Positions 17,848 to 28,496 are shown, counted from the stretch's first letter. The stretch: DNA of 64,000 nt from Rhodocyclales bacterium (GCA_003105015.1 PQAF01000014.1:62001-126000); one strand, 5' to 3'. The notes: generated from the letters alone by a model not told the origin. Numbers and translations are program-made.

Positions 17848-19802
17848 GCTTTGGCTCCTTGCATGGCCGGGGCAATGGCCGCCGCCTTCTTCAGACGGTA
17901 GCGCCGGTCGCTGAGGGCGAGCAGGCCGCCCAGCGCCATCAGCAGGCAGCCGCCCCAGATCCAGTCGACGAAGGGCTTGTAGTACACCCGCACGCTCCAG
18001 GCGCGCTCGTCGATCGGCTCGCCGAGCGAGACGTACACGTCGCGCAGGATGCCGGCGTCGATGGCCGCTTCGGTCATCGGCATCGCCGAGGAGAAGTAGC
18101 TGCGCTTCTCCGGATGCAGGGTCTTCAGCACCTTGCCGTCCTTCGACAGCTCGACCTCGCCGACCATGGCGCGGTAGTTCGGCCCCATCTCCGGGCGCAC
18201 GCCGACGAAGCGGAAGGTGTAGCCGCCCACCGTCACCGTGTCGTCCGGCTCCATGCGCACGTCCTTCTCCGCTTCATAACCCTTCACCAGCGTGACACCG
18301 ATGACGAAGGCGGCGATGCCGATATGGGCGATATGCATGCCCCACCAGCTGCGCGGCTGGGCGAAGAGCCCGCCCTGGCTGCCGCGCAGTCGGGCGACGA
18401 TGCCGACCATGCTGGCGCCGACGATCCAGGCGGCCAGCGCCAGGCCCAGCGCGACCAGCGGCGTCCACTGGCCGTAGGCGAAGGGCACGGCAACGGCAAA
18501 AGTCAGTGCCGCCAGCACGGCGGGCCACAATTGCTTCGCCACGTCGGCCGCATTGCCGTGCTTCCAGCGCATCAGCGGCCCCGGCGCCATCAGCAGCAGC
18601 ACCGGCACCATCAGCGGCACGAAGACGGCGTTGAAGTAGGGCGGTCCGACCGACAGCTTGCCCATGCCCAGCGCGTCGATGAAGAGCGGATAGAGCGTCC
18701 CGAGCAGCACGCTGCCGGCGGCCACCACCAGCAGCACGTTGTTCATCAGCAGCAGCGATTCGCGCGACACCAGGCCGAATGCGCCGCCCAGCCCCACCTT
18801 CGGCGCGCGCAGGGCGAAGAGGAACAGCGAGCCGCCGACCACCACCGCTAGGAAGATCAGGATGAAGATGCCGCGGCGCGGATCGGTGGCGAAGGCGTGC
18901 ACCGAGGAGAGCACGCCGGAGCGCACGAGGAAGGTGCCGAGCAGCGACAGCGAGAAGGCGGCGATGGCGAGCAGCACCGTCCAGTTCTTGAAGCCGCCGC
19001 GCTTTTCCGTCACCGCCAGCGAGTGCACCAGCGCCGTGCCGACCAGCCAGGGCATGAAGGAGGCGTTCTCCACCGGGTCCCAGAACCACCAGCCGCCCCA
19101 GCCCAGCTCGTAATAGGCCCACCAGGAACCGAGGGCGATGCCGAGCGTGAGGAAGACCCAGGCCGCCGTGGTCCAGGGGCGCGACCAGCGTGCCCAAGCG
19201 GCATCGAGCTGGCCGGAAAGGAGTGCGGCGATGGCGAAGGCGAAGGCCACCGAGAAGCCGACGTAGCCCATGTAGAGCATCGGCGGATGGAAGACCAGGC
19301 CGGGGTCCTGCAGCAGCGGGTTGAGGTCGCGGCCGTCCTCGGCCGCCGGCAGCAGGCGCTCGAAGGGGCTGGACGTGAGCAGGATGAAGAGCAGGAAGCC
19401 GGCGGCGACCAGGCCGAGCACGCCGAGCACCCGCGCCACCATGGCGTCGGGCAGGTGGCGCGAGAGGAAGGACACCGCCACCGTCCAGGTCGACAGCATC
19501 AGCATCCACAAGAGCAGCGAGCCCTCGTGGCCGCCCCAGACGCCGGAGATGCGGTACATCAGCGGCAGGTGCGAGTTGGAATGCTGGGCGACGTAAACAA
19601 CGGAAAAGTCGTTGGCGACGAAGGCCCAGGTGAGGCAGCCGAAACTGATCGCGACGAGCAGGAACTGCGCGCGCGCCGCCGGCCGCGCCAGGGCGATCCA
19701 CGGCAGGCTGTTCCGTGCGGCACCGGCCAGCGGCAGCGTGCCCTGCACCAGCGTGACGGCGAGCGCCAGGATCAGGGCGAAATGGCCGATTTCCGGGATC
19801 AT
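17844..19802 (-). CDS. ccmF: CcmF, haem lyase subunit
   Basis: A 652-residue protein with about 15 membrane segments. The WWD haem-handling motif is [19 protein letters not shown] near residue 235, and the other CcmF segments ([18 protein letters not shown]) are present. CcmF joins holo-CcmE haem to the apocytochrome with CcmH and CcmI. It overlaps ccmE and ccmG by 4 nt each. Confidence 0.97.
   Translation of the reverse strand: MIPEIGHFALILALAVTLVQGTLPLAGAARNSLPWIALARPAARAQFLLVAISFGCLTWAFVANDFSVVYVAQHSNSHLPLMYRISGVWGGHEGSLLLWMLMLSTWTVAVSFLSRHLPDAMVARVLGVLGLVAAGFLLFILLTSSPFERLLPAAEDGRDLNPLLQDPGLVFHPPMLYMGYVGFSVAFAFAIAALLSGQLDAAWARWSRPWTTAAWVFLTLGIALGSWWAYYELGWGGWWFWDPVENASFMPWLVGTALVHSLAVTEKRGGFKNWTVLLAIAAFSLSLLGTFLVRSGVLSSVHAFATDPRRGIFILIFLAVVVGGSLFLFALRAPKVGLGGAFGLVSRESLLLMNNVLLVVAAGSVLLGTLYPLFIDALGMGKLSVGPPYFNAVFVPLMVPVLLLMAPGPLMRWKHGNAADVAKQLWPAVLAALTFAVAVPFAYGQWTPLVALGLALAAWIVGASMVGIVARLRGSQGGLFAQPRSWWGMHIAHIGIAAFVIGVTLVKGYEAEKDVRMEPDDTVTVGGYTFRFVGVRPEMGPNYRAMVGEVELSKDGKVLKTLHPEKRSYFSSAMPMTEAAIDAGILRDVYVSLGEPIDERAWSVRVYYKPFVDWIWGGCLLMALGGLLALSDRRYRLKKAAAIAPAMQGAKA
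18499..18522 (+). repeat. Bipartite 24-nt motif, copy 6
   Basis: AAAGTCAG-N10-ACGGCG inside ccmF, opposite strand; the gene reads A-L-T-F. Base 10 is G rather than C. Confidence 0.85.
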
Positions 19803-20245
19803 GGCTTCACCGTCTTGGCCGCCTTGTTCGCCTGGTCGACGGCGTGCTGCGCCTCGGGCGGCATGTAGTTCTCGTCGTGCTTCGCCAGCACTTCGCTGGC
19901 CGCGAAGAGGCCGCTCTCGCCGAGCTTGCCCTGGGCGACGACGCCTTTCCCTTCGCGGAACAGGTCGGGCAGGATGCCGGTGTAGGCAACCGGGATCTCC
20001 TTGGCCGTGTCGGTGACGATGAACTGCACGGTGAGGCCGTCGGGCTGGCGCTTCAGGCTGCCCTCCTTGACCAGGCCGCCGATGCGGAAGGACTTGCCCT
20101 TCGGCGCCTCGCCGGCGGCGACCTGCGTCGGCGTGAAGAAGAACACCAGGTTGCTCTGGAAGGCGTTGAGCACCAGGGCGGCGGCGAGCCCAAGCACGGC
20201 GAGGCCGCCGCCGATGAGGGCGAAGCGTTTGTGTCTAGGTTTCAT
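19799..20245 (-). CDS. ccmE: CcmE, haem chaperone
   Basis: A 148-residue membrane-anchored periplasmic OB-fold protein. The haem-binding histidine and tyrosine are in the conserved segment AKHDENYMP near residue 125. CcmE receives haem from CcmABCD and carries it to CcmF. It overlaps ccmD at its start and ccmF at its end. Confidence 0.96.
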   Translation of the reverse strand: MKPRHKRFALIGGGLAVLGLAAALVLNAFQSNLVFFFTPTQVAAGEAPKGKSFRIGGLVKEGSLKRQPDGLTVQFIVTDTAKEIPVAYTGILPDLFREGKGVVAQGKLGESGLFAASEVLAKHDENYMPPEAQHAVDQANKAAKTVKP

Positions 20246-20423
20246 CTTGGGATTCGTTTCGGGCGCGGATCTCGCGCCGGAGTTCGTTGATGGCCTGGTT
20301 TCGACGCGCCTTGGCGAGAATAGGTTCCACGATCATCAGCGCGGCGCAGGCGCCGAAGGAACCCCAGACGTAGAGGGCGTGGCCGCCCATGGCGAAGAAT
20401 TCGGAGGCGCTGCCCCAGTTCAT
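20235..20423 (-). CDS. ccmD: CcmD, small membrane subunit
   Basis: A 62-residue protein with one membrane segment ([20 protein letters not shown]) and a basic cytoplasmic tail, the usual CcmD plan ([12 protein letters not shown]). It helps release holo-CcmE from CcmABC. It overlaps ccmC by 4 nt and ccmE by 11 nt. Confidence 0.93.
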   Translation of the reverse strand: MNWGSASEFFAMGGHALYVWGSFGACAALMIVEPILAKARRNQAINELRREIRARNESQDET

Positions 20424-21169
20424 GATTTCAGCTCCGGGAGTTCATCCACCCAGCCGGCGTGGCGCTCGCGCTCGAGGATGATGGCGCGCACGCGCGTCAG
20501 CGACACGGCGATCGAGTACATCCAGAAAGCCAGCGCCATCAGCAGCATGCCCCACAGCATGGTCTGCGCCATCGCGGGCGATTTGGTCAGGCTCACCGAG
20601 GCGCCCTGGTGCAGGGTGTTCCACCACTTCACCGAGAAGTAGATGATGGGGATGTTGACGACGCCGACCAGCGCCAGCACCGCCCCGGCCTTGTCGGCGC
20701 GGCGCGCATCGTCGATGGCCGACTGCAGGGCGATGAAGCCGAGGTAGAGGAAGAACAGGATCAGCTCGGAAGTCAGCCGCGCGTCCCACACCCACCAGGT
20801 GCCCCACATCGGCTTGCCCCACAGGGCGCCGGTCCACAGCGAGAGGAAGGCCATCAGTGCGCCGGTCGGCGCCAGCGCCGAGGCCATCATGCCGGACAGG
20901 CGCGTGTTGAAGCCGAGGCCGAGCGCCGCCCAGAAGGCCATGACGAGATAGATGAACATCGACATCCACGAGGCCGGCACGTGCACGAAGATGATGCGGT
21001 ATCCCTCGCCCTGCTGGGCGTCGGTGGGGGCGACGAAGAAGCCGATGTAGAGGCCGGCCAGGCCGAACGCCGCCGTCAGCGCCCAGAACCACGGGATCAT
21101 CTTCCCCGCCAGCGGATAGAAGGTCTGCGGCGAGGCGAACTTGAACCAGTTGATGATGCGGTTGTTCAT
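20420..21169 (-). CDS. ccmC: CcmC, haem handling protein
   Basis: A 249-residue protein with six membrane segments and the WWD motif MWGTWWVWDARLTSELILF near residue 120, flanked by the conserved histidines (FVHVPASW, TLHQG). It binds haem and transfers it to CcmE. The ATG at 21169 overlaps the ccmB stop; the longer open frame upstream is the shadow of ccmB. Confidence 0.96.
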   Translation of the reverse strand: MNNRIINWFKFASPQTFYPLAGKMIPWFWALTAAFGLAGLYIGFFVAPTDAQQGEGYRIIFVHVPASWMSMFIYLVMAFWAALGLGFNTRLSGMMASALAPTGALMAFLSLWTGALWGKPMWGTWWVWDARLTSELILFFLYLGFIALQSAIDDARRADKAGAVLALVGVVNIPIIYFSVKWWNTLHQGASVSLTKSPAMAQTMLWGMLLMALAFWMYSIAVSLTRVRAIILERERHAGWVDELPELKS

Positions 21170-21849
21170 TCCAATGCGATTCTCAAGGCCACCGTCGTTG
21201 CCCACGGTCCGAAAAAAGCCGCCAGCGCCAAAAAGGCCGCCAGCAGCGACAGGTGCGCCGTCGCGCCCAGTCCGCCGATGTGCGATTCCACCGCGCCGGC
21301 GCCGAAGATCAGCACCGGCACGTAGAGCGGCAGCACCAGCAGCGACACCAGCACGCCGCCGCCGCGCACGCCCAAAGTCAGTCCCGCGCCGACGGCGCCG
21401 ATCAGCGACAGCACCGGCGTGCCGATCAGCAGCGCCAGCACCAGCACGCCGAGCGCATCGGCCGGCAGGTCGAACTGCAGCCCCAGCACCGGCGCCAGCA
21501 GCGCCAGCGGCAGTCCCGACAGCAGCCAGTGGGCGACGATCTTGCCGGTCACCAGCACCCCGAGCGGCACCGCCGACAGCGCCATCTGCTCCAGCGTGCC
21601 GTCGGCGTGGTCCGCCGCGAACAGGCGCGGCAGCGACAGCATGGTCGCCAGCAGCGCCGCCACCCACAGCACGCCGGGGGCGATCTTCCTCAGCATCGCC
21701 ATCTCCGGCCCGATGCCGAGCGGGAACAGGCTGACGACGATGACGAAGAAGAACAGCGTCGTCAGCACGTCCGACTTGCGCCGCATGGCGAGCAGCAGGT
21801 CGCGGCGGATGACCGCGGCGAGGGCGGGAGCAAGACTCGCCTCAGCCAT
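21166..21849 (-). CDS. ccmB: CcmB, ABC permease subunit
   Basis: A 227-residue protein with six membrane segments (VIRRDLLLAMRRKSDVLTTLFFF at the N-terminus). It is the membrane partner of CcmA in the complex that releases holo-CcmE. Its start abuts the ccmA stop. Confidence 0.95.
   Translation of the reverse strand: MAEASLAPALAAVIRRDLLLAMRRKSDVLTTLFFFVIVVSLFPLGIGPEMAMLRKIAPGVLWVAALLATMLSLPRLFAADHADGTLEQMALSAVPLGVLVTGKIVAHWLLSGLPLALLAPVLGLQFDLPADALGVLVLALLIGTPVLSLIGAVGAGLTLGVRGGGVLVSLLVLPLYVPVLIFGAGAVESHIGGLGATAHLSLLAAFLALAAFFGPWATTVALRIALE
21374..21397 (+). repeat. Bipartite 24-nt motif, copy 7
   Basis: AAAGTCAG-N10-ACGGCG inside ccmB, opposite strand; the gene reads G-L-T-L. The next copy is about 14 kb away, the largest gap in the window. 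Confidence 0.85.
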
Positions 21850-22460
21850 CAGTCCAGCCGCAGATGCTCGACCCGCCCGGCCAGCGGCAGGTCCTGGTGG
21901 CTGGTCAGCACCGCCAGGCCGCCGCCGGCGAGGTGCGCATCAACGATTCCGCACAGGTTTTCCACCGCCGCGCGGTCCAGCGCCGTGAGCGGTTCGTCGA
22001 GCACCCACAACCGGCGCTTCTCCAGCAGCAGGCGGGTGAGGGCCACGCGCCGCTTCTGGCCGGCGGAGAGCACGCGCGCCGGCAGGTGCTCGCGCCCCTT
22101 CAGGCCCAACCGCCGCAGCGCATCCTGCGCCGCCGCGTCATCCACCGGCGTGCCGGCCAGCGCGACCGAAATGCGCGCGTTCTCCAATGCCGTCAGGTCG
22201 TCTTTCACCGCCCCGGCATGGCCGCAATACAACAGTTCGCCCCGGTAATCCTCTGCCAGCTTCCCGATCGGCTCGCCGTTCCAGCGGATCTCGCCGCTTG
22301 CCGGCGGCGACAGGCCGCAGAGCATGCGCAGCAGGCTGGTCTTGCCGCTGCCATTGGCGCCCTGCACCAGCAGGCAGGCGCCGGGGTCGAGGCGGAACGA
22401 CAGGCCGCGAAAAAGACTTTTTTCGCCGCGAACGCATTCCAGGTTGCTGGCTTCGAGCAT
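21849..22460 (-). CDS. ccmA: CcmA, haem exporter ATPase subunit
   Basis: A 203-residue ABC ATPase with Walker A GANGSGKT (34-41), signature LSAGQKRR and Walker B WVLDEPLTALD. With CcmB and CcmC it drives release of haem-loaded CcmE. It is the first gene of the ccmABCDEFGHI operon; the 132 nt upstream up to the MocR gene stop must hold the promoter, but no strong -10/-35 pair is obvious. Confidence 0.96.
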   Translation of the reverse strand: MLEASNLECVRGEKSLFRGLSFRLDPGACLLVQGANGSGKTSLLRMLCGLSPPASGEIRWNGEPIGKLAEDYRGELLYCGHAGAVKDDLTALENARISVALAGTPVDDAAAQDALRRLGLKGREHLPARVLSAGQKRRVALTRLLLEKRRLWVLDEPLTALDRAAVENLCGIVDAHLAGGGLAVLTSHQDLPLAGRVEHLRLD

Positions 22461-22592
22461 GGTGAATTCTGCGGGACTCCGCCTTTGCAGAGCTTGTCCA
22501 AAATCAAAACAGCCCGTAAAGGTCCCGTAAGGGCCGAAAAGTGCGGAATTTTACCCGTTGGAGCGGGACTGCGGTGATTTGCGCAGAACCGC

Positions 22593-24149
22593 CTATGAAC
22601 CAGCCAGGGGAAGCCCGGGGCAGCTTCTGGAAACCGAAGGGGGCGGCGAGTGCAGCTTCGCCGCGGCATAACTGGGGCTGCGCGCCGCATCGACCGCAGC
22701 CGCGACGCGTTCGATGCCGGTGCGTACCTGCCGCTCGTTGAGCGAGGAGAAGCCGAGCATGATGGCCCGCTCCGAGTAGGCGCAGCCGCCGAAGTCGCAG
22801 GCGGCGCCGGACTGCAGGGTGTAGACGCCGACGCCGTGCTCCGCCGCCATGGCCTGCAGTTCGGCGGCGCGCGGCAGTTCTTCGCCAAGGTGCCAGGCGA
22901 TGTGCATGCCGCATTCGGCCCCGGAAATCACGACCTCGCCGAAATGCCGCTTCAGGCAGTCGGCCAGGCAGTCGCGGCGCTCGGCATAGCTCTGCCGGAT
23001 GCGGCGCAGGTGATTGTCGTAGCCGCCGCCGGCGAGGAACTCCGCCAATACCGCCTGTTCGAGCCAGGGGTGGCCGTTGTCGAGCAGGGCCTTGGCCGTG
23101 CGGGCCGGGCCGGCAAGGTGCTTCGGTACGACGAGGTAGCCGATCCGCAAGCCGGCGCCGATGGATTTCGAAAAGGTGCCCAGATAGATAACGCAGCCGT
23201 GGCTGTCGAGGCCCATCAGCGCGGGGATGGGCGAGCCGCGGTAGCGGAAATCGCTGTCATAGTCGTCCTCGACGATGTAGGTGCCGGTGCGCCAGGCCCA
23301 GTCGAGCAGGCGCAGGCGGCGTTCCAGCGAGAGGGTGAAGCCCATCGGATACTGGTGCGAGGGCGTGACGTAGAGCAGTGCCGCTCCCTCTTCGGGCAGA
23401 TCCTCCACGCAGAGCCCGCTCTCGTCGACGCAGACCGGCATCAGCCGTGCGCGGTAGCTCTCGTAGAGATAGGCCGCGCCCTGGTAGGCGGGATTTTCGA
23501 TCGCCACGCTCATGCCCTCGCGCAGGAGCAGCCGTGCCGTCAGGTTGAGGCCTTCCTGGCAGCCCGCGACGATGATGATCTGGTCCGGGTCGACGTTGAT
23601 GCCGCGCGCCGGGCCGATGTGATCGGCGATGGCCTTGCGCAGGTCGATCAGGCCGGCCGGGTCGCGGTATTCGGTGAGGCGGGTGCCGGCCGTGACCAGC
23701 GTGCGGTTGATGAGGCGTCGCCAGGCCTTGATCGGAAAGGAATGCGGATCGGGCCGGCCAAGCCAGAAATCGTAGGCCAGGTGCCTATGGTTGACGACCG
23801 CCTGAGGGCGGCCCTCGAAGGCGATCTTGCGGCGGGTGGGGAAGTCCTGAACGCAGGCTTCTGCTGCCGAGGCCAGACGCTTCGCATTGAGGCAATCCTC
23901 CGGCAGTTCGAAACTGACATAGGTGCCGATGGCTTCGCGCGTCTGCAGATAGCCTTCGGCCGACAGGCGTTCATAGGCCAGCATGACGGTGTTGCGCGAT
24001 ACGCCGAGCTGGCCGGCCAGCACGCGGCTGGCGGGCAGGGGCGTGCCGGGCTTCAGGCGCCCGCCGAGGATCAGCTTGCGTATCTGTTCATAGAGTTGGG
24101 CTTGCAGCGACTGCCGGCTGTCCAGATCGAGCGAGATCGGGATTTCCAT
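22593..24149 (-). CDS. MocR/PdxR-type GntR-aminotransferase regulator
   Basis: A 518-residue protein. The N-terminal winged helix (residues 10-80: LYEQIRKLILGGRLKPGTPLPASRVLAGQLGVSRNTV) is of the GntR type. The C-terminal fold-type I aminotransferase domain has the PLP lysine in GTFSKSIGAGLRIGY near residue 330. MocR proteins sense PLP or amino compounds and regulate neighbouring genes. It lies downstream of cycB on the same strand (99-nt gap). Its target is unknown; the hao cluster or ccm operon are only positional candidates. The last 20 residues are unusually Ser/Pro rich. Confidence 0.85.
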   Translation of the reverse strand: MEIPISLDLDSRQSLQAQLYEQIRKLILGGRLKPGTPLPASRVLAGQLGVSRNTVMLAYERLSAEGYLQTREAIGTYVSFELPEDCLNAKRLASAAEACVQDFPTRRKIAFEGRPQAVVNHRHLAYDFWLGRPDPHSFPIKAWRRLINRTLVTAGTRLTEYRDPAGLIDLRKAIADHIGPARGINVDPDQIIIVAGCQEGLNLTARLLLREGMSVAIENPAYQGAAYLYESYRARLMPVCVDESGLCVEDLPEEGAALLYVTPSHQYPMGFTLSLERRLRLLDWAWRTGTYIVEDDYDSDFRYRGSPIPALMGLDSHGCVIYLGTFSKSIGAGLRIGYLVVPKHLAGPARTAKALLDNGHPWLEQAVLAEFLAGGGYDNHLRRIRQSYAERRDCLADCLKRHFGEVVISGAECGMHIAWHLGEELPRAAELQAMAAEHGVGVYTLQSGAACDFGGCAYSERAIMLGFSSLNERQVRTGIERVAAAVDAARSPSYAAAKLHSPPPSVSRSCPGLPLAGS

Positions 24150-24248
24150 GCCTTCCTCCTATTCCGGCTCTGTGGCCGAATGGTTCCATATTAGACCCGA
24201 TATCGGCAATGTCCATAGGTCCACGGCCGGATTGGCTGCTGGTGCCAC

Positions 24249-24833
24249 TCAGTCTTTCTTTTCGACCCGCCGCCCCTGCGCCAAGCTGGCGTCGAGGTCG
24301 GTCTCGGGAACCTCCTTGTGCACCAGGTTCTGGTGACAGTCGATGCAGGTGGCCTTGTGCGTGCGCATTTTCTCGTGAGCCGCCCGGGCATCGGCGCCGG
24401 GCGGCTGCGGATCCTTGTGGCAGGCGCGGCAAGTGACGCTGTCCCAGCGCTTCAGGTTCATGCGCGCGTCGTGGGCCATTTCGGGCCGGCGGGCGTCGAA
24501 TTTCCTGATGTCCGAGTAGTCGTTCCTGAATTCGAGAATCAGCTCGCGGGCGCCGTCGACGACATGGGTGGCCACGGCAAGGTGGAAATTCGCCAGCCCC
24601 TGCGGAATGTGGCAGTCCTTGCAGCCGGGGTTGGCGCCGAGGGCGCCGTAGTGGGAGGACTTCTTCAGTTCCTCGGCGGTGTAACTCATCGAGTGGCAGC
24701 TGACACAAAATTCAGTGGTGGACAGCGCCGCCTCACCGCCGAACAGCGTGGCCAGCAGCGCCAGCATGCCCGCCGCGCCTAGCGCCAGCGCGCCGCCGTG
24801 CTGCTTCAAGTATCGGCGCAGCCGGGCGCCCAT
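24249..24833 (-). CDS. cycB: CycB-like tetraheme quinone reductase (cytochrome cM552 type)
   Basis: A 194-residue NapC/NrfH-family protein with an N-terminal anchor (residues 12-32) and four haem motifs (CVSCH, CKDCH, CRACH, CIDCH). In ammonia oxidisers cycB follows cycA in the hao operon and passes electrons from cytochrome c554 to ubiquinone. The ATG (24833) shares a base with the cycA stop (TGATG); a GTG just before is also possible. The gene order haoA-haoB-cycA-cycB is what separates it from NapC. Confidence 0.87.
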   Translation of the reverse strand: MGARLRRYLKQHGGALALGAAGMLALLATLFGGEAALSTTEFCVSCHSMSYTAEELKKSSHYGALGANPGCKDCHIPQGLANFHLAVATHVVDGARELILEFRNDYSDIRKFDARRPEMAHDARMNLKRWDSVTCRACHKDPQPPGADARAAHEKMRTHKATCIDCHQNLVHKEVPETDLDASLAQGRRVEKKD

Positions 24834-25531
24834 CACTCTTCCTTGCCTTTCACGCCCGGCTTGGCCTTGGACTGGAACTCGTCGCGGAAGGACGGCACGG
24901 GCGGCCCGGTGAACACGTCCTCCAGCTTGAAGTGCTCGTGCATGGCCTTGTCGTTGCGAACCGCCTTGCCGAACTCGAAGCCGTACTTCTTGTCGAGCTT
25001 CGGCGTGAAGGGGGTGTAGGGCTTCTTCGCGCCCTTCCAGGACGAGCCCTCGTAGTTCAGGTGGCAGGAGGCGCAGCGCTCCTCGAACTGGAATTCCTGG
25101 CCGGCCTCGGCGAGCTGCTGGCGCGGGGTGGTCTGCTTCTTCTTCTCGAAGGCCTGGCCCGCCTTCCGGTGCTGCAGGCGGTATTCCGAGCCGGGGCCGT
25201 GGCAGGATTCGCAGCCGACGCCGGTGAGGTACTTGCTCGGCTCCTTGGGATCGAAGCCGCCTTCATGGTTGAAGCCGGTCGAGTGGCAGCCGACGCAGTC
25301 CGCGTCCTGCCGGTAGTCCTTGTTCGGATCGAGCTTCGCCTTCTTCTTCGCTTCGGCCCTGGCCTTGGGCGCGAGAGAATCGAGGGCCTTGGCGTGGGCC
25401 GTCTTCTCCCAGGAGTCGAGCTGGCTGCGGTGGCAGGAACCGCATTTCTTGCGGCCCTCGTAGTTGGGCGCGGCCGCGACGGCGGCGGCGGTGAACAGCA
25501 GGGCGGTGGCCAGCAGCAGACGTGATTTCAT
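24833..25531 (-). CDS. cycA: CycA-like tetraheme cytochrome c554
   Basis: A 232-residue protein with signal peptide (KSRLLLATALLFTAAAVAAA) and four CXXCH sites (CGSCH, CVGCH, CESCH, CASCH) arranged as in cytochrome c554, with the segments CVGCHSTGF and CESCHGPGSEY. In ammonia oxidisers it accepts electrons from HAO. Its position directly after haoB supports the assignment. The start is 99 nt after the haoB stop. Confidence 0.92.
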   Translation of the reverse strand: MKSRLLLATALLFTAAAVAAAPNYEGRKKCGSCHRSQLDSWEKTAHAKALDSLAPKARAEAKKKAKLDPNKDYRQDADCVGCHSTGFNHEGGFDPKEPSKYLTGVGCESCHGPGSEYRLQHRKAGQAFEKKKQTTPRQQLAEAGQEFQFEERCASCHLNYEGSSWKGAKKPYTPFTPKLDKKYGFEFGKAVRNDKAMHEHFKLEDVFTGPPVPSFRDEFQSKAKPGVKGKEE

Positions 25532-25630
25532 GACGCACTCCTCGAACGGTCGTGGTCGTAATTTATGAGCAGACCGGCCCCGGCGGTAGAACCACCGCGG
25601 GGCCGGATGCTGGTGCCAGAGGGAAGCGGC

Positions 25631-26647
25631 TCAGCCGCCGGAGGCCGGAATCTTGTAGGCCCAGTAGCCGCCGTACTGGTAAACGAGCTGCAGGGCCTCC
25701 AGCTCGGCCGGCCGCGAGGAGGTGAGCGGCAGCATCTGCGCGAGCAGGGTGTGGCCGCTTTGCGCGTTGGTGAGGAAATACACGCGTGCCTGCTGCTCCG
25801 AAAGTTCATGCAGGGTGTAGGCGGAATACTGGTTGTCCAGCATCCAGCGCTTGACGAAGGCGATCGGCCCGTGCATGTCGCCCTGGATCGGAAAATCCTT
25901 GTAGGCGACGCCGAGCCGGTCGGGATGCAGCAGGCCGAGCTTGTACAGATCCGCGACATGCACGACGACATAGGCCTCCCGACCACCGGCCAGCTCGCGC
26001 AGCATGGCGGCGCCCCTCGCGGGTTCGGCTGTGAGCGCCTCGGCGAAGCGGCGGAAGCGCTGCCTCTCGGCATCGTCAGGCGGTGCGCCCCAGAATTCCC
26101 GCTCGTATTTCGCGATCGGCCGGTCGCGCCCCTGCCAGGGCGCCGGCGCGATGAGCGGCTCGCCCAAGTGCGCATCGAACAGCGTCTCGCGCCCTGCCAG
26201 CAGGCGCAGCGCGCGCGCGGTGTCCCACCAGCCCAGCACGAGGGCGTCTTGCGGCGTGTGTTTCGCGATGGCCTGCGCCAGGGTCTTCAGCTCGGCCAGC
26301 CGGGTGTCGGCAAACACCAGCGGCTCGCCGCTGCGGTTGTCCCAGTCGAGCATGACGGGCGCCGACTCGCCGCGGCGCGCGACATGCGCCACGGCGACCG
26401 GCTGGTCGATGCCCTCGACGCGGACTTCGTACTTGCCGATCTTCAGCTCCGGCCAGGCCTCGAGTCCGAGAGAAGCGAAACGGTCCGCGCCCCCTTCCTC
26501 CGCCAGCTGGTAGCGGTAGGGCGCGGGACCGGGTTGCAGAAAGGAATAGGCGACCCAGCCCAGCAAGAGCAAACCTCCCGCCACCAGGGCGAGGCCCAGT
26601 GACGGGAGGAGCTTGCGGACGGATCCGGTCGAGAGCACCGCCTCCAT
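25631..26647 (-). CDS. haoB: HaoB, membrane protein of hydroxylamine oxidation cluster
   Basis: A 338-residue protein with an N-terminal membrane segment (LLPSLGLALVAGGLLLLGWVAYSFL) and a large periplasmic domain; a matching helix is absent at the C-terminus. The family is known only beside haoA in ammonia oxidisers, methanotrophs and a few heterotrophs. Its role is not established, but it is required or beneficial for HAO function in some hosts. It starts 9 nt after the haoA stop. Confidence 0.87.
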   Translation of the reverse strand: MEAVLSTGSVRKLLPSLGLALVAGGLLLLGWVAYSFLQPGPAPYRYQLAEEGGADRFASLGLEAWPELKIGKYEVRVEGIDQPVAVAHVARRGESAPVMLDWDNRSGEPLVFADTRLAELKTLAQAIAKHTPQDALVLGWWDTARALRLLAGRETLFDAHLGEPLIAPAPWQGRDRPIAKYEREFWGAPPDDAERQRFRRFAEALTAEPARGAAMLRELAGGREAYVVVHVADLYKLGLLHPDRLGVAYKDFPIQGDMHGPIAFVKRWMLDNQYSAYTLHELSEQQARVYFLTNAQSGHTLLAQMLPLTSSRPAELEALQLVYQYGGYWAYKIPASGG

Positions 26648-26656
26648 GACCGGCGC

Positions 26657-28363
26657 TTACCGCCCGGAGCGGTCGCGGCGGCGCCAGCCGGCCAGGGCGA
26701 TGCCGCCGGCCAGCAGCAGCGCGCCGCCGAGGCCGCCGAGCGAGGCGCGGCCGGTCGTGCTGTCGCCGTCGAGCAGGCCGACGCGCTTGGCCTCCAGCTT
26801 GGCGACGCGGTCCTTCAGCGCCGCCATGTCCCGCAGCTTGGTGTCCTCCGTCATGATCTTGGCGTAGGCGCGGTTGAGCGGCTCCCAGCCTTCGGTGTAG
26901 GTCCAGCCGCCGGGATTGACGTGGGCCATGCCGACGTGCAGCTTGGCCAAGTCGTTCTCGCCCATTCCGATCACCTCGAATTCCACGTACGAGGGGTTGT
27001 TGCCCTTGGTCCAGAACAACTGCCAGAACTGCGCCACGCCCTCCTTGTCGGGCGGCGGCGGCGCCGGCCGGTTGGTGGTCTGGCCGGGCAGCAGCTTGTC
27101 GGCGTAGAGCTTCTCCACCACCTTGTGCGCCTCTTGGTACTTGGCCAGGCCCTGCAGCGTGCCCTTGTCCATCATGTCGAGGTAGGAGCGGGCCAGGCTC
27201 TCGCTGTGGCAGTTGGTGCAGGTCTTCACCCAGGCCTCGAGGCGCTTCTCCGACCAGTCGCCCTTGATGTTCTCGGCGATGCCGGGCACCGAGGGGTAGT
27301 TGGCCCAGCGCACCTTGCGCACCATGTTGTGGCTGTACTTGCCCTGGTACTCCATGTGGCAGCTCTGGCAGGTCGGCGCCGTCTGGCCGCCCTTGGCGAA
27401 GGCGTCCTTCAGCGGCACTTCCCAGTTCCACTGGCTGCCCATGATCTCGACTACCTTGCCGTGCTTGGACAGCGTGTAGGCCTCCCAGTTGTTGTGATCG
27501 ACGCCGTTGTGGCAGGTGGCGCAGGCCTGCGGCTTGCGCGACTCGACCACCGAGAACTCGTGGCGGGTGTGGCAGGTGTCGCACTTGTTCTGGTTCTGGT
27601 GGCAGGTGGTGCAGCCCTCGGCGATCTCGCGCTGCGGCATGCCGGCCCAGATCGTCGTCTCGATGTTGGCCTTGTAGTCGAGCGCGTGCGAGGGGCGGCC
27701 CTTCGGCCACTGGTTCTTCGGCCAGGTGATGGTGTCGCGCTCGGACTCCCGCTCGGCGAACTCCTGCAGGTGGCAGGTGGCGCAGACGTCGGCGGTGGGC
27801 ATGCGCAGGTCGGCGCGGTGGTCGGCGCTCTTCTTCGCATTCACGTCGACGTGGCAGTCGATGCAGCCGACCTCCTTGAGCTGCTCGCCGGCGCCCAGTT
27901 TGCCGAGCGAGCGCAGGTTGTTCTCGACCTCCTCCAGCTTGGCCTTCTTGTAGAACGTGGCGTCCTTCGGCGTCAGCTTGCGGATCTTGTCGAGGTTGGC
28001 GTGCGTGCTCTTCTTCCAGGCGTTCACCCACACCGGCGTCTCGTCGGCGTGGCACTTGACGCACTGCTCGCGCGAGGCGACGTCTTTCACCGACGAGGGC
28101 GGCTTGTAGGACGAGGCCGGGTCGAGGTATTTGCTGAAGGCGATCGGCTCCCAGTACTTGGCGTGGGTGCCGCGCCCGGCGCCCTCGGCCGGGTCCTTGT
28201 AGCGCTTCACCAGCGCTTCGTACAGCTGCTTGGACGTGGCCGACTTGTCCAGCTTCAGCGCATCGTAGGTTTCCTTGGGAATCTCGGCCTGCGCGCCTGT
28301 AGCGAACAGCATGCCGCAGGCAAGCAGGAACATTCCGCATTTCTGCCACAGTTTGACGATCAT
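26657..28363 (-). CDS. haoA: HaoA, octaheme hydroxylamine oxidoreductase
   Basis: A 568-residue periplasmic enzyme with a signal peptide ending GAQA and eight CXXCH motifs (CVKCH, CIDCH, CATCH, CTTCH, CDTCH, CATCH, CQSCH, CTNCH). It has a C-terminal membrane helix ([18 protein letters not shown]). The segment [13 protein letters not shown] carries Tyr489, which aligns in position with the tyrosine that crosslinks the P460 haem in Nitrosomonas HAO (family knowledge). Its presence predicts oxidation of hydroxylamine rather than the reverse, reductive type. The length is close to the 570 residues of the Nitrosomonas enzyme. A strong ribosome site (GGGGAGGAG) precedes ATG 28363. Confidence 0.93.
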   Translation of the reverse strand: MIVKLWQKCGMFLLACGMLFATGAQAEIPKETYDALKLDKSATSKQLYEALVKRYKDPAEGAGRGTHAKYWEPIAFSKYLDPASSYKPPSSVKDVASREQCVKCHADETPVWVNAWKKSTHANLDKIRKLTPKDATFYKKAKLEEVENNLRSLGKLGAGEQLKEVGCIDCHVDVNAKKSADHRADLRMPTADVCATCHLQEFAERESERDTITWPKNQWPKGRPSHALDYKANIETTIWAGMPQREIAEGCTTCHQNQNKCDTCHTRHEFSVVESRKPQACATCHNGVDHNNWEAYTLSKHGKVVEIMGSQWNWEVPLKDAFAKGGQTAPTCQSCHMEYQGKYSHNMVRKVRWANYPSVPGIAENIKGDWSEKRLEAWVKTCTNCHSESLARSYLDMMDKGTLQGLAKYQEAHKVVEKLYADKLLPGQTTNRPAPPPPDKEGVAQFWQLFWTKGNNPSYVEFEVIGMGENDLAKLHVGMAHVNPGGWTYTEGWEPLNRAYAKIMTEDTKLRDMAALKDRVAKLEAKRVGLLDGDSTTGRASLGGLGGALLLAGGIALAGWRRRDRSGR

Positions 28364-28496
28364 GGAGGTCTCCTCCCCTTGTTGAACGCGAGCGAACGGA
28401 CTTCGCGAGCATCCATCTTCGGACCGGCCGCACCGGGAAAAAAGCGCCGCGCCGGAAACATCTGATGGTACCAATGGGGCCAGCCGGCATTGCGTG